Source: Chryseobacterium sp. YIM B08800
Lineage (GTDB): Bacteria; Bacteroidota; Bacteroidia; Flavobacteriales; Weeksellaceae
Direction of reading: 5' to 3'
DNA: 64,000 bases
Assembly (NCBI RefSeq): GCF_026163565.1
Contig: NZ_JAPDKN010000002.1
Location: 62,001 to 126,000, forward strand
A model generated the notes under the pieces. The model searched no databases, had not been told where the DNA came from, and saw only the letters and a program-made list of their open reading frames with translations. The translations under genes were made by a program, and so were the position numbers. Below, one piece after another: positions 42,904-52,054 of the stretch. How positions within the stretch are numbered: position 1 is the stretch's first letter; every line of letters begins with the position of its first letter.

Positions 42904-44883
42904 TTATTTTAAAATTTGATAAGCTATCAACGACACAAAATATGCCAAACCTGTCATCATTGCCACCTGAAAGCCAGTCCATTTCCAGCTTTTGGTTTCT
43001 CTGTAGACTACTGCGAGTGTAGAAACACACTGCATTGCAAATGCGTAAAACAACAACACCGAAACTCCTGTTGCAAAACTGAATACTTTTTCACCATTCG
43101 GTTTGATATCGTGTCTCATTTTATCGATCACTTTTCCTTCCGGAGCATCATCGTCCAAGCTGTATAAAGTAGACATTGTTCCTACAAAAACTTCTCTTGC
43201 TACGAAGCTCGTCAGAATCCCCACTCCCATTTTCCAATCGTAACCAAGCGGTGCAATTGCAGGTTCAATAGCTTTCCCCATTTTAGCCAGATAAGAATGG
43301 TCAAGATGAACATCTGTTGCAACGATCTCATTTGGATTTTGTTTCGGACCAAAATAACTTAACACCCAAATAATGATACTTACGATGAAAATAATCTTTC
43401 CTGCTCCCGTGATGAAATCCCAAACTTTTCCTAAAACCAGTTTAAAATCGTATCCGAAAAGTGGTTTTTTATAAGTAGGCAAATCCATCACAAGATAAGT
43501 TTTACCATCTTCTTTAATGAAATTTTTAAGAATTGCAGCCGATAATAAAGCTACGAAGAATCCTAAAAGGTACATCCCTAAAAGCACCAAAGCTTTATAT
43601 TGAATGCCAAAAATCGTAGCATCAGAAATAATTAAACCTATGATAATACTGTAAACAGGAAGTCTTGCAGAACAAGTCATAAACGGTGTTACCAAAATCG
43701 TAAGTAATCTTTCCTTTAAATTTTCAATATTTCTGGTAGAAATTACCGCCGGAATTGCGCAGGCTGTTCCTGAAACCAAAGGAACGATACTTTTTCCATT
43801 TAATCCAAATGGTCTTAAAATCCTGTCCATCAGGAAAACCACTCTTGCCATATATCCTGAATCTTCCAATAAATAAAGGAAATACAGAAGGATTCCAATT
43901 TGTGGCGCAAAAATGATAATTCCGCCTAAACCAGGAACAATACCTTGTGAAACCAAAGAATTGACAGGTCCTTCCGGAAGATGTTCTCCGGTAAATTCAG
44001 AAAGCCAAGCGAAAGCTTCATCGATCCAATTCATCGGATATTCAGCCAAAAAGTAAACACATTGAAAAATTAGTAAGAGTATAAACAAGAAAACAACATA
44101 TCCCCAGAATTTATGAACAAGAACTTTGTCTAATTTCTCGGTTAAAAGTTCTTTAAACTGAGCTTTTTTAGTAATAACATCTGCTAAAATCTTGTCAACA
44201 TGCTGATAACGTCTTACCGTTTCCTTAACCTGTAATCTTTTAGGAACTATATTTTTTGATTCTGAGCTTTTTCCAAGTGTGAAATTAACCCAAGAATGAT
44301 ATTCGTTTTCCGAATTTGTATCAAGAAGGTTTTTGTGTTCTGCAGGAATTTCAAAACTCGGTTTTTCAGAAGTCACAAAATCATTGGTAAAAACGGCTTC
44401 TTTAATTGCTTCTATTCCTATCTGTTCTTTTGCATTGGTCTGAATAACTTTAATATTCAACGCCTGAGAAAGCTTTTCAACATCGATATGAATTCCTCTT
44501 CTTTCCGCCTGATCAATTTGATTTAAAACCAAAATCATCGGAATTCCCAGATCCTGAATTTGCTGGAATAACAAAAGACCTCTTTTAATACTTAATGCCT
44601 CTAAAATATAAACAACTCCGGAATAGTCTTTTTGTCCATCAATCAAGAATTTAGAGAAAATTGCCTCATCTTCAGAGCTCGGATAAATACTGTAAGACCC
44701 CGGAAGATCCACAATTTCTACGTCTTCGTTTTTGTAAGAATAATTACCTGCGTGGCTTGAAACTGTGACACCTGCATAATTTCCGGTTTTCTGCTTTTTG
44801 TTTGACAAAGCGTTAAAAACGGTTGATTTTCCTACATTCGGGTTCCCTACTAAAAGTATCTGTTTTTTGTTATTTTCCTGCAT
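42904..44883 (-). CDS. feoB: Ferrous iron transport protein B
   Basis: Inner-membrane Fe(II) transporter with a cytoplasmic G domain. The 659-residue protein has G1 GNPNVGKSTVFNAL (about 14-27), G3 DLPGSYSIYP, G4 LNQIDQAE, and a membrane part of about eight helices (from about 255) with the Gate signatures SGTACAIPAVIS and FMTCSARLPVYSI. It overlaps feoA by 14 nt. Confidence 0.96.
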   Translation of the reverse strand: MQENNKKQILLVGNPNVGKSTVFNALSNKKQKTGNYAGVTVSSHAGNYSYKNEDVEIVDLPGSYSIYPSSEDEAIFSKFLIDGQKDYSGVVYILEALSIKRGLLLFQQIQDLGIPMILVLNQIDQAERRGIHIDVEKLSQALNIKVIQTNAKEQIGIEAIKEAVFTNDFVTSEKPSFEIPAEHKNLLDTNSENEYHSWVNFTLGKSSESKNIVPKRLQVKETVRRYQHVDKILADVITKKAQFKELLTEKLDKVLVHKFWGYVVFLFILLLIFQCVYFLAEYPMNWIDEAFAWLSEFTGEHLPEGPVNSLVSQGIVPGLGGIIIFAPQIGILLYFLYLLEDSGYMARVVFLMDRILRPFGLNGKSIVPLVSGTACAIPAVISTRNIENLKERLLTILVTPFMTCSARLPVYSIIIGLIISDATIFGIQYKALVLLGMYLLGFFVALLSAAILKNFIKEDGKTYLVMDLPTYKKPLFGYDFKLVLGKVWDFITGAGKIIFIVSIIIWVLSYFGPKQNPNEIVATDVHLDHSYLAKMGKAIEPAIAPLGYDWKMGVGILTSFVAREVFVGTMSTLYSLDDDAPEGKVIDKMRHDIKPNGEKVFSFATGVSVLLFYAFAMQCVSTLAVVYRETKSWKWTGFQVAMMTGLAYFVSLIAYQILK

Positions 44884-45136
44884 TAATCAAATCTTCTACA
44901 ATGATGAAATCTCCTTCTTCTTTACGCAAAGCAATACGGCTTTTTTCTTCGCCGAATTCTACATAAAGCGGCCCATTGAAAGGAGCCTGATAAAGGATTT
45001 TAAACAGAGTTTCGGGAAGAAGCCCCATTTCTATAATTTTGGTAGGCATTTTCAGGTTATCATTATCATAGTCTACTATTTTCCCAATTTTATTTTTTGG
45101 AAAGCTGCTTAATGTATGTAATTGAATATCCTTCAA
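44870..45136 (-). CDS. feoA: Ferrous iron transport protein A
   Basis: Small SH3-like partner of FeoB. About 88 residues: LPKNKIGKIVDYDND-like start (SSFPKNKIGKIVDY), EMGLLPETLFKILYQAP and GEEKSRIALRKEEG. No ATG is available. The TTG at 45,160 lies inside a -7 promoter box (TATATTTG, 45,165-45,158) and so would precede the mRNA start; TTG 45,136 is the more likely start. Translation is coupled to feoB through the overlap. Confidence 0.85.
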   Translation of the reverse strand: MKDIQLHTLSSFPKNKIGKIVDYDNDNLKMPTKIIEMGLLPETLFKILYQAPFNGPLYVEFGEEKSRIALRKEEGDFIIVEDLINAGK

Positions 45137-45157
45137 GACCCTAATTTTTTGTGACTG

Positions 45158-45165
45158 CAAATATA
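45158..45165 (-). promoter_or_regulatory. Predicted -7 box of the feoAB operon
   Basis: TATATTTG on minus fits TAnnTTTG. The transcript would start about 7 nt downstream and leave a leader of about 15 nt before TTG 45,136. Confidence 0.5.
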
Positions 45166-45248
45166 GTTATTTAAATTTAATCTAAATAGCGTTAGTTTTC
45201 ATATTTAAAGGCAGTTAGATTTATATTATTTTCAATTTTTTGATATAA

Positions 45249-45279
45249 AAAACCCAGACACATCACTGGATCTGGGTTT
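45249..45279. terminator. Intrinsic terminator after the GLPGLI gene
   Basis: Perfect 9-bp stem AAACCCAGA/TCTGGGTTT; T6 on minus and TATTTT on plus. It ends the minus-strand GLPGLI gene. Confidence 0.8.
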
Positions 45280-45309
45280 ATTTTAAATATAATTTAGTTG
45301 ATAAGGATC

Positions 45310-46230
45310 TTATTTTTTGTCTTTTTCTTTGCCTACTTTTTCAAGATTGCCAACGCTTACAGAATTTGTTTTTTCTATAGGGTTGTCATTAGCGTTAAAG
45401 AAATCTTTTGCAATTTTCTCTTGTTTTTTCATCATTTCGCCAATTGTGATATCAGATCCCGGCATTTTCATGCTAGACATTTCCGGAGTAATTTTCTGGC
45501 GAAACTCTCCCATTGGATCCTTTTTGAATGTAGCATATGCTTTTTCAAACTTTTCCTTAGTCGTAGGAGTTACAGAATTAGACATACCGTACTTTGCGTT
45601 AATTTTTTCTGAATAAGACAATTCTTCATAATTTTCAATTTTCTTGTTACCACTTAGTTTCCAAGAATAGTCTTTTTCTGTATCTTCAATCTTGACGATT
45701 AATCCTGGTAATCCATAAAATTTATACGGTCCATCCTGAAAAGGAATATCTGTACTGAACCAAGCGGTCCATTTTCTTCCTGCAAAATCTGTTGTTGCTT
45801 TTTGGGTATTATACTCTCCTATTTTTTCTTTTTCAGGAAGAATATTCCAATTAAATTTAATATTGTCATCATAACCAAATAAATTCATACTTATTCTATC
45901 TACAAATTGCTCTTTCATTTCCGGATATGTTTTAATAATTTTATACGAAAATTTTGGCATTTTAATAAGCTTAGACATATCTTTAAAAGACTTAGTCTTT
46001 TCCATTTCTTCAACTGCTAATTTAATAATGGAATCCTGAGCTGCAACTGTGTAGTCCTGATAAATTGATTTTTTACTTGTTATATCTAAAGTAGCAATTA
46101 CTTTATCAATTTTTGTTGAATCTTTCTTAGGTTTAAAAGTTAATTCATAAAAAAAGCGGTTTGCTGTTTCCTGTGCATTTGCAGCAAAAGCAAAAACAGC
46201 AACGAATAGTATTGAAAATATATTTTTCAT
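45310..46230 (-). CDS. GLPGLI family protein
   Basis: A 306-residue secreted protein with signal peptide (MKNIFSILFVAVFAFAANAQ) and the family-naming motif in YKFYGLPGLIVKIEDTEKDY (about 163-182), after TDFAGRKWTAWFSTDIPFQDG. GLPGLI proteins (TIGR01200) are Bacteroidota exported proteins often next to a TonB-type receptor; function unknown. The likely partner barrel is at 48,041, about 1.8 kb away and on the same strand. Confidence 0.92.
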   Translation of the reverse strand: MKNIFSILFVAVFAFAANAQETANRFFYELTFKPKKDSTKIDKVIATLDITSKKSIYQDYTVAAQDSIIKLAVEEMEKTKSFKDMSKLIKMPKFSYKIIKTYPEMKEQFVDRISMNLFGYDDNIKFNWNILPEKEKIGEYNTQKATTDFAGRKWTAWFSTDIPFQDGPYKFYGLPGLIVKIEDTEKDYSWKLSGNKKIENYEELSYSEKINAKYGMSNSVTPTTKEKFEKAYATFKKDPMGEFRQKITPEMSSMKMPGSDITIGEMMKKQEKIAKDFFNANDNPIEKTNSVSVGNLEKVGKEKDKK

Positions 46231-46334
46231 TATATAAAAGGTTTACTCAATTAGTTCGCATTAGTTATATTTTGTTACAGATTTTATGAAACAAAATTGT
46301 AATTCATTTAAAAAAATTTTAACCTTCAAAATAA

Positions 46335-47096
46335 TTAAATCGAAAGATTCTCTACAACCAAGTTTTCGCCACTTACAAAAAGATGATAATGTGGCCACGT
46401 TTTATTTAAGGTTTCAAAAAAGATTCTAGAGGTGTCTTTCTGCATAAAATCGTGAAGCTCGATAACCAGCATTTTTACTTTGGGCAACCAATTTTCGTAA
46501 TTTTTAGAAAATACTTCTTTCTCGCTGCCTTCTATATCCATTTTTAATAAATCAATTCTATCAAAATTGTTTTCCTTAACAATTGTATCAATACTTATTG
46601 CTTCAATTTTTCCGTTTTCATTATCTTCTACTACTTGAATTCCCCATTTTGAAGCGTCTTCATCCATAATTTTTAATTTAACGTCGCTACTCCAAACTCC
46701 TTTATTGAGTAATTGTACATTAGAATAATTTTTAAGATTCTTTTCTGCCATCCTAAAATTATCAGAATCGGGTTCAATAATTACAAATTTTGCATCAGGA
46801 AATTTATTTTTCATCAAAACGGTAAAAAGTCCTAGATTACCTCCCGCATCTATGATGGTTTTAGGATTTTTGTAATGATTTGGCTGATATTGTTTTTCTA
46901 TAAAAATCTGTTTAAAAACTTCCAAATCAGATTTTTCATTTTTTCTAAGGTTTATAGGATGTTTTATTCCGTAAATATTGATATTATTTAAGTCTGAGGA
47001 TGAAAGTTTTTTATAAAGTTTGTAACCTTCCTTGAATCCGTACTCGTTGTAATACGGTAAAAAATTTTTAAATTTTAAATATATTTTTTTTCTCAT
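46335..47096 (-). CDS. FkbM family methyltransferase
   Basis: A 253-residue SAM-dependent methyltransferase: KTIIDAGGNLGLFTVLMKNK (motif I, about 81-100), KFVIIEPDSDNFRMAEKNLK, and the FkbM hallmark DRIDLLKMDIEGSEKEVFSK followed by KMLVIELHDF. FkbM enzymes methylate sugar or polyketide hydroxyls; the substrate is unknown. It is a single gene. Confidence 0.9.
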   Translation of the reverse strand: MRKKIYLKFKNFLPYYNEYGFKEGYKLYKKLSSSDLNNINIYGIKHPINLRKNEKSDLEVFKQIFIEKQYQPNHYKNPKTIIDAGGNLGLFTVLMKNKFPDAKFVIIEPDSDNFRMAEKNLKNYSNVQLLNKGVWSSDVKLKIMDEDASKWGIQVVEDNENGKIEAISIDTIVKENNFDRIDLLKMDIEGSEKEVFSKNYENWLPKVKMLVIELHDFMQKDTSRIFFETLNKTWPHYHLFVSGENLVVENLSI

Positions 47097-47187
47097 CTAT
47101 TTGACTTTTTATTTGCTAAAATAAAATTTTTCTCTTTAAACTTTCATCAGTTTAACCATAAACTTTATAATATTTTATTGAGTCTAT

Positions 47188-47371
47188 AACCCGTTGTGCA
47201 TTTTGAGGCATTTTCGTCACTTCGAGTAGATTTTTGAAAAAAAATCATATCGAGAAGTTTGTAATTTTGAAGATAAATCTATTCTCGATACATTTTTTCT
47301 TCACTTTGTTACGAAAAAACACCCGAAGTGACGAACCAAATATTAAAATTTTTCAAAATGCACAACGGGTT
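47188..47371. mobile_element. 184-bp MITE-like inverted-repeat element
   Basis: Perfect 19-bp terminal inverted repeats AACCCGTTGTGCATTTTGA (47,188-47,206) and reverse complement (47,353-47,371), with a second perfect 12-bp pair TTCGTCACTTCG/CGAAGTGACGAA just inside (47,213-47,224; 47,324-47,335). The interior holds further complementary words (ATCGAGAAG, CTCGATAC). No ORF and no clear target duplication. Similar non-coding elements are seen in flavobacterial spacers; whether it moves is unknown. Confidence 0.7.
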
Positions 47372-47483
47372 GAATTTATAATAATTTATGAATGTCTGAT
47401 TTTGAATTTTTTAATCTTTTATAAAAATAATTTTTTACTCTTTTAAAAGTTTTAAATTTAAGCTTACCAAAAACAAATATTAT

Positions 47484-47981
47484 ATGGACACTTTAAAACA
47501 ATTAAGACACGAGCTTGAAGCCGAGTATCAAACGACAAAAAGCTTTTTAGAAATCTATCCTGATGACAAAAATGACTATGCTCCACACCCGAAAAGTATG
47601 AAAATGATGCATCTTGCTACTCATATTTCGGAAGTTTTTGGCTGGCCAGGATTTATGCTGAATTCTTCAGAACTTGATTTTGCCAAAGGCGGAATGGAAC
47701 CAAAGCATCTTACCACAAAAGATGAACTTTTAAAAGTTTTAGAAGAAAATCACAAAGCAAGTCAGGAAGCATTACAAAGAGCATCTGAAAACGACTTAGA
47801 ACCAAGATGGGCTTTGAAAAATGACGGCCATGAATTGGCTTCCTGGACGAAGTATGAAGCCATTCGTCACAGCTTAAATCAGATTACTCATCACAGAGCG
47901 CAGTTGGGAGTTTATTACAGACTGAATGATATTGAACTTCCCGGAAGTTATGGCCCGACTGCGGATAACCCTAATTTTTAA
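47484..47981 (+). CDS. DinB family protein
   Basis: A 165-residue four-helix bundle of the DinB/DfsB family. Metal-binding His candidates are in MMHLATHISEVFGW (about 46-59) and in the pair RHSLNQITHHRAQLGVYYRL (about 131-150). Members are metal-dependent hydrolase-like or thiol-transferase proteins; the substrate is unknown. A terminator follows. Confidence 0.9.
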   Translation: MDTLKQLRHELEAEYQTTKSFLEIYPDDKNDYAPHPKSMKMMHLATHISEVFGWPGFMLNSSELDFAKGGMEPKHLTTKDELLKVLEENHKASQEALQRASENDLEPRWALKNDGHELASWTKYEAIRHSLNQITHHRAQLGVYYRLNDIELPGSYGPTADNPNF

Positions 47982-48008
47982 AGAAGCTTTAAAATATTTT
48001 AAAAGAAA

Positions 48009-48033
48009 AAACCAATCTCGATGAGATTGGTTT
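48009..48033. terminator. Bidirectional terminator
   Basis: Perfect 11-bp stem AAACCAATCTC/GAGATTGGTTT with a 3-nt loop, A- and T-runs on both sides, between convergent DinB and TonB-type barrel genes. Confidence 0.85.
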
Positions 48034-48040
48034 TTATAAT

Positions 48041-50752
48041 TTATTTAAAGTTGAATTTTACTGAAAGCATTACTTGGCTTGGTCTGAGCTGCATTGTAGT
48101 TTGAGTAATTGTAGCATCACCAACACTGATTCTTTCAAAGACTTTTTTATCCGCAATATTCATCCACTTCAATTCAAAGTCTACTTTCTTCGCTGTCCAG
48201 CTGAATTGGTAAGACAAATCAAAGAATCCATTATTAAGCTTAGTATCTCCCAAATTTGAATTAATCTGATCCCAGTAGAAACCAATTGTATGGCTTTCTA
48301 AAGGATAGAAAAACACATTCAAGTTGTGATTATAGTTCTCTGTCTTTCCTAAATCATTACTAATAATTCCATTTGATTGTTTATTCCAAGTTTTTGTAAA
48401 GTTGAAATCTACACTCATCCATGAGAAATAAGTATTATTAAATTTAAATCCTAAGCTGTTTGCATCATTTTTAGTATTAATGTCCTCATTATTTCTTCTA
48501 GATTGAGACTTTGAAGTTGTATCATTAAAAGTTACTGATGCATTGGTTTTAAATTTTGGAAAATATTTTCCTATTTCTACATAATATCCATTATTTGTTC
48601 TTTTATTTTCACTTTCTATATATTCAATCACACTGAAACCTAAATCATTTACAGAGCTTGAAGCCAATAAATTATTTTTAGTATCACTTAATCTGTAACT
48701 TACATTGAAGAAGAGATTATTTAGCGGGTTTCTATATTCTAATCTTGCACTTCCACTTTTAGAGTTTGTTTGAGGAATTGGGTTTTTAGGATTCATTACA
48801 TTAAACCCACCAGGGCTTGTTAAAACATATCCTGCATAAGCCGTTTGAATATCTCCGAAATTATTACTAATATTTCCATTTATCATTGCTTTAAAAAACG
48901 AAGCAAAACTATATTGAATAAAAGCATTAGGTGTAAAAGTTGTTTTATTTAATGTTTTAGAAACGCCTCTAAATGCATCTTCCGCTTTAATATTATTGAA
49001 ATTAACCGGAACATTTGCAAAAACACTCCATGCATCAGATTTATAATTAATTCCTAAAGAAGCAGATGGTGTAAATTCAGTAAATTTCAAATCATTTTCG
49101 TACGACAGACTTGTAAAATCGGGGGAGTTAGTAAGAGTACTTCCATCAAAATTTGTGTTGAGTTGATCTGTTGAGAAATCAACTCCCACTTGTGGAGTAA
49201 AAGTCCACCCTTTTGTTGTAAAACTTATATTTGCAGAATGCGAAGTATCTAACGTTTTTATTCTAAAACTTTGCAAAGCTGTACTTCCTGGAGTAAAATT
49301 AATAGTAGAAATAGCAGTACTTCCTGGTGCTTTATAAGGGAATAATAAGTAATCAGCCGGAGAAATTTCTAAAGTTTGTCTGTCATCCTGATAATTAATA
49401 TAAGATTTCAGATTCACCATTTTTTCTTTCCAAGGGATAATTGTGCTCAATGAGTTTTGGAAAGATGAAGTTGGTGATTCTAAACTTTCGTTACCTGTTC
49501 TGTAACCAATTCTGTCATTTCTTTCTGCAAAAGCTCTGTCTGCATTCCAAAACTGAGAAAATGTAGTTGTATTTTTGAAGAATCCTTTTTTGGCATTCTT
49601 AGTGAAAATCAATTCACCTTTTAATTTATCAGTATAAAAATTATTTAGAAATCTTGTGTTATACTGTGTTCCTTGTTGAAAATCTCTTGTAACACTATTA
49701 GATTCTCTCTCTACAGTATTATTGGTATAGTTTGCGTTTGCTTTAAATTCCCATTCATTTTTGCTGTCAATATTCGTTAAATAGTTTGCAGAAAGATAAT
49801 GTACATTATTAAATAAATATCTCTTCACCGGAAGATTGGGTACAGAAGCATTTTCTACACTTAACCAGTTATTTTGGCCAACATTTCCTCTTCTTCCTTC
49901 CCAAGAACTACCGAAGCCTAAAATATTTCCTTCATTTTCTACCTGCTCACCCATATTATTGGTCTTGTAATTCATCACCCATTGTTGTTTTTTACTAAAA
50001 AACATAGGGGTTAATTTTACATTCCAAAGCCAAGGATCACCAAAACCAGAACCTACTTCGCCTCTACCCGTCATTGTTACGGATTTTTTTAGTTTGATAT
50101 TAATTGCCGCCGCATCAGAAGGTATTTTTCCCTGTAGCATTTTTACAGGCTGGTGATTTTCTAAAACTTCAAGTTTTGAAATCGCATCTTTCGGTAATGA
50201 ATTGGTAATGGTACCATAACCTCCTTCCATCAAGTCTTTCCCTTCAACATAAAATTTATTGATTGCGTTCCCTTGATAAAGAATCGTTCCATCGGCATTT
50301 ACCTCAATACCTGGAATTTTCTTCATGATATCTGCCAAAGTACGATCATTCTTATTGTCGAAAGCTTTTAAATCGTAGGAAATAGTATCGCCTCTTGCAG
50401 TAATCATTTTGGTTTTAAGCTGTACTTCTTTGATTTCTGTTGCTTCAGATTGTAATTTGAAAGAAAGTGTTTGATCGCTATTGTTGATCTGTTTTGTAAT
50501 TGGCTTTTGGTTAAAAGCTTTTACTTTTAAATCTACATTTGATTCTGAAGAAGTAAAAGAAACTTTATATTCTCCTTTAGAGTTTGTAATTCCGTAGGCG
50601 AGAATTGCATCTTTTCCGGGTTCTTCAATCGTTACACTTGCGCTTGGAATCGCAACACCATCTTCATCAGTAATTTTTCCGGAAACAGTTTTTTGTGCAA
50701 ACGTGATCACGGAGAAAAAAACCATCAGGAAAAGGTAAATTTTTCTTTTCAT
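48041..50752 (-). CDS. TonB-dependent receptor-type outer-membrane protein with CarboxypepD_reg domain
   Basis: A 903-residue barrel protein: signal peptide (MKRKIYLFLMVFFSVITFAQ), a CarboxypepD_reg-like beta domain (VSGKITDEDGVAIPSASVTI, about 23-105), a plug-like domain (DRTLADIMKKIPGIEVNADG, YVEGKDLMEGGYG) and a large C-terminal barrel. Proteins of this subtype (outer_membrane beta-barrel, short of a classic TonB box) often pair with GLPGLI proteins; the GLPGLI gene is at 45,310. The ligand is unknown. An inverted repeat overlaps its predicted promoter at 50,844. Confidence 0.88.
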   Translation of the reverse strand: MKRKIYLFLMVFFSVITFAQKTVSGKITDEDGVAIPSASVTIEEPGKDAILAYGITNSKGEYKVSFTSSESNVDLKVKAFNQKPITKQINNSDQTLSFKLQSEATEIKEVQLKTKMITARGDTISYDLKAFDNKNDRTLADIMKKIPGIEVNADGTILYQGNAINKFYVEGKDLMEGGYGTITNSLPKDAISKLEVLENHQPVKMLQGKIPSDAAAINIKLKKSVTMTGRGEVGSGFGDPWLWNVKLTPMFFSKKQQWVMNYKTNNMGEQVENEGNILGFGSSWEGRRGNVGQNNWLSVENASVPNLPVKRYLFNNVHYLSANYLTNIDSKNEWEFKANANYTNNTVERESNSVTRDFQQGTQYNTRFLNNFYTDKLKGELIFTKNAKKGFFKNTTTFSQFWNADRAFAERNDRIGYRTGNESLESPTSSFQNSLSTIIPWKEKMVNLKSYINYQDDRQTLEISPADYLLFPYKAPGSTAISTINFTPGSTALQSFRIKTLDTSHSANISFTTKGWTFTPQVGVDFSTDQLNTNFDGSTLTNSPDFTSLSYENDLKFTEFTPSASLGINYKSDAWSVFANVPVNFNNIKAEDAFRGVSKTLNKTTFTPNAFIQYSFASFFKAMINGNISNNFGDIQTAYAGYVLTSPGGFNVMNPKNPIPQTNSKSGSARLEYRNPLNNLFFNVSYRLSDTKNNLLASSSVNDLGFSVIEYIESENKRTNNGYYVEIGKYFPKFKTNASVTFNDTTSKSQSRRNNEDINTKNDANSLGFKFNNTYFSWMSVDFNFTKTWNKQSNGIISNDLGKTENYNHNLNVFFYPLESHTIGFYWDQINSNLGDTKLNNGFFDLSYQFSWTAKKVDFELKWMNIADKKVFERISVGDATITQTTMQLRPSQVMLSVKFNFK

Positions 50753-51107
50753 AATTTATTATTTGATTAATTAGTTAGTTATTAGTGTTTTTTGTTACAC
50801 ATTATAGAGATATAAATTTTAGCTGATAGTTAAATCAAATTTTATAACTACAAACATAGTTATAATTTTAAATAATAATTCTCCTATATTTATATTTTAT
50901 AAAACTTTAACGTTAAAAGGTTTCAAAAACGTTTAACAAAATCACTAAAAAGTGAATACACATTAAAAATAAAGTGAATTAAAAAAATGAGAAAAACTTT
51001 TCAGAACCGTTTAAAGTAAAAACAAATCTTATTTCGACTCAATTAAAATGTGATTAAGGTCATAGATTAAAAATATCTTAATTTATTTTCCGTAAGTAAA
51101 TATTTAA
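50753..51107. other. Divergent regulatory spacer
   Basis: About 380 nt of AT-rich sequence between the barrel gene and the cupin gene. It holds the two predicted promoters listed separately; nothing else was recognised. Confidence 0.6.
50844..50863 (-). promoter_or_regulatory. Predicted promoter with overlapping inverted repeat
   Basis: On minus a -7 box TATGTTTG (50,858-50,851) lies inside the inverted repeat ATAACTA..TAGTTAT. A repressor bound to this site would block the -7 box of the barrel gene. Confidence 0.45.
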
Positions 51108-51115
51108 TAATTTTG
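51108..51115 (+). promoter_or_regulatory. Predicted -7 box of the cupin gene
   Basis: TAATTTTG fits TAnnTTTG, 20 nt before ATG 51,136. No clear -33 TTG. Confidence 0.45.
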
Positions 51116-51135
51116 TAACATTAAACTATAAAAAA

Positions 51136-52020
51136 ATGGGGGTTATTCTAAAGCCTATAGATATTGTTGACGATATTACTCAAGAAGAGTTTCGTGAGAA
51201 ATATCTGATACCAAGAAAACCAGTTGTGATAAAAAATATGGCCAGAAAATGGCCAGCCTATCAAAAATGGACGATGGATTATGTGAAGGAAGTGGTAGGA
51301 GACGTTACAGTTCCCCTATATGACAGTGCAAAGGCAGATCCTGCTGCACCTATCAATACTCCGACAACGGAGATGAAATTTGCAGATTATATCGATTTGA
51401 TACAGAGAGAACCTACCGATTTGCGAATCTTCTTTTTTGATCCTATCAAACGTGCCAACAAACTTCTTGAAGATTATATTTCTCCTTCAGAATTGATGGG
51501 TGGATTTTTAGATAAATACCCTTCTATGTTTTTTGGTGGAAAAGGTTCTGTAACATTTTTACATTACGATATCGATTTAGCCCATATTTTCCATACTCAT
51601 TTTAACGGGAGAAAACATGTGTTGCTTTTTGAATATAAATGGAAAGAAAGGCTTTATAAGTTACCTTACGCAACCTATGCTTTGGAAGATTATGATATTT
51701 CAAATCCTGATTTTGAAAAATTTCCAGCTTTAGACGGTGTGGAAGGAATTGAATGTTTTCTGGAACACGGTGATACTTTATTTATGCCAACTGGATGGTG
51801 GCACTGGATGAAATATCTGGACGGAAGTTTCTCGCTTTCGCTTCGTGCGTGGGATAAATCCTGGGCTGTAAAAGCCAATTCTTTGTGGAACCTTACTGTT
51901 CAAAGAAATTTTGACAATATCATGAAAGGTCAGTTCAAAAAGAAATACATGGATTGGAAAGAGAAAAAGGCTGTAGAAAGAGCCAATTACGCTTTGAAAA
52001 AGGGTTTGCCTAGAAAATAG
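51136..52020 (+). CDS. Cupin-like / JmjC domain protein
   Basis: A 294-residue predicted Fe(II)/2-oxoglutarate dioxygenase of the JmjC-type cupin_8 family. The facial triad is visible as HYDIDLAHIFHTH (His and Asp near 150) and the distal His in FMPTGWWHWMKYL (about 222). The N-terminal block EKYLIPRKPVVIKNMARKWP is the family start. Such enzymes hydroxylate proteins or small molecules; the target is unknown. A terminator follows. Confidence 0.9.
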   Translation: MGVILKPIDIVDDITQEEFREKYLIPRKPVVIKNMARKWPAYQKWTMDYVKEVVGDVTVPLYDSAKADPAAPINTPTTEMKFADYIDLIQREPTDLRIFFFDPIKRANKLLEDYISPSELMGGFLDKYPSMFFGGKGSVTFLHYDIDLAHIFHTHFNGRKHVLLFEYKWKERLYKLPYATYALEDYDISNPDFEKFPALDGVEGIECFLEHGDTLFMPTGWWHWMKYLDGSFSLSLRAWDKSWAVKANSLWNLTVQRNFDNIMKGQFKKKYMDWKEKKAVERANYALKKGLPRK

Positions 52021-52021
52021 A

Positions 52022-52054
52022 AAAATACGCTTCGAAATGGAGCGTATTTTTTAT
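52022..52054. terminator. Bidirectional terminator
   Basis: Perfect 10-bp stem AAAATACGCT/AGCGTATTTT, loop 9 nt, T-run to 52,054; it serves the cupin gene and overlaps the stop of the phosphoesterase gene on minus. Confidence 0.8.
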
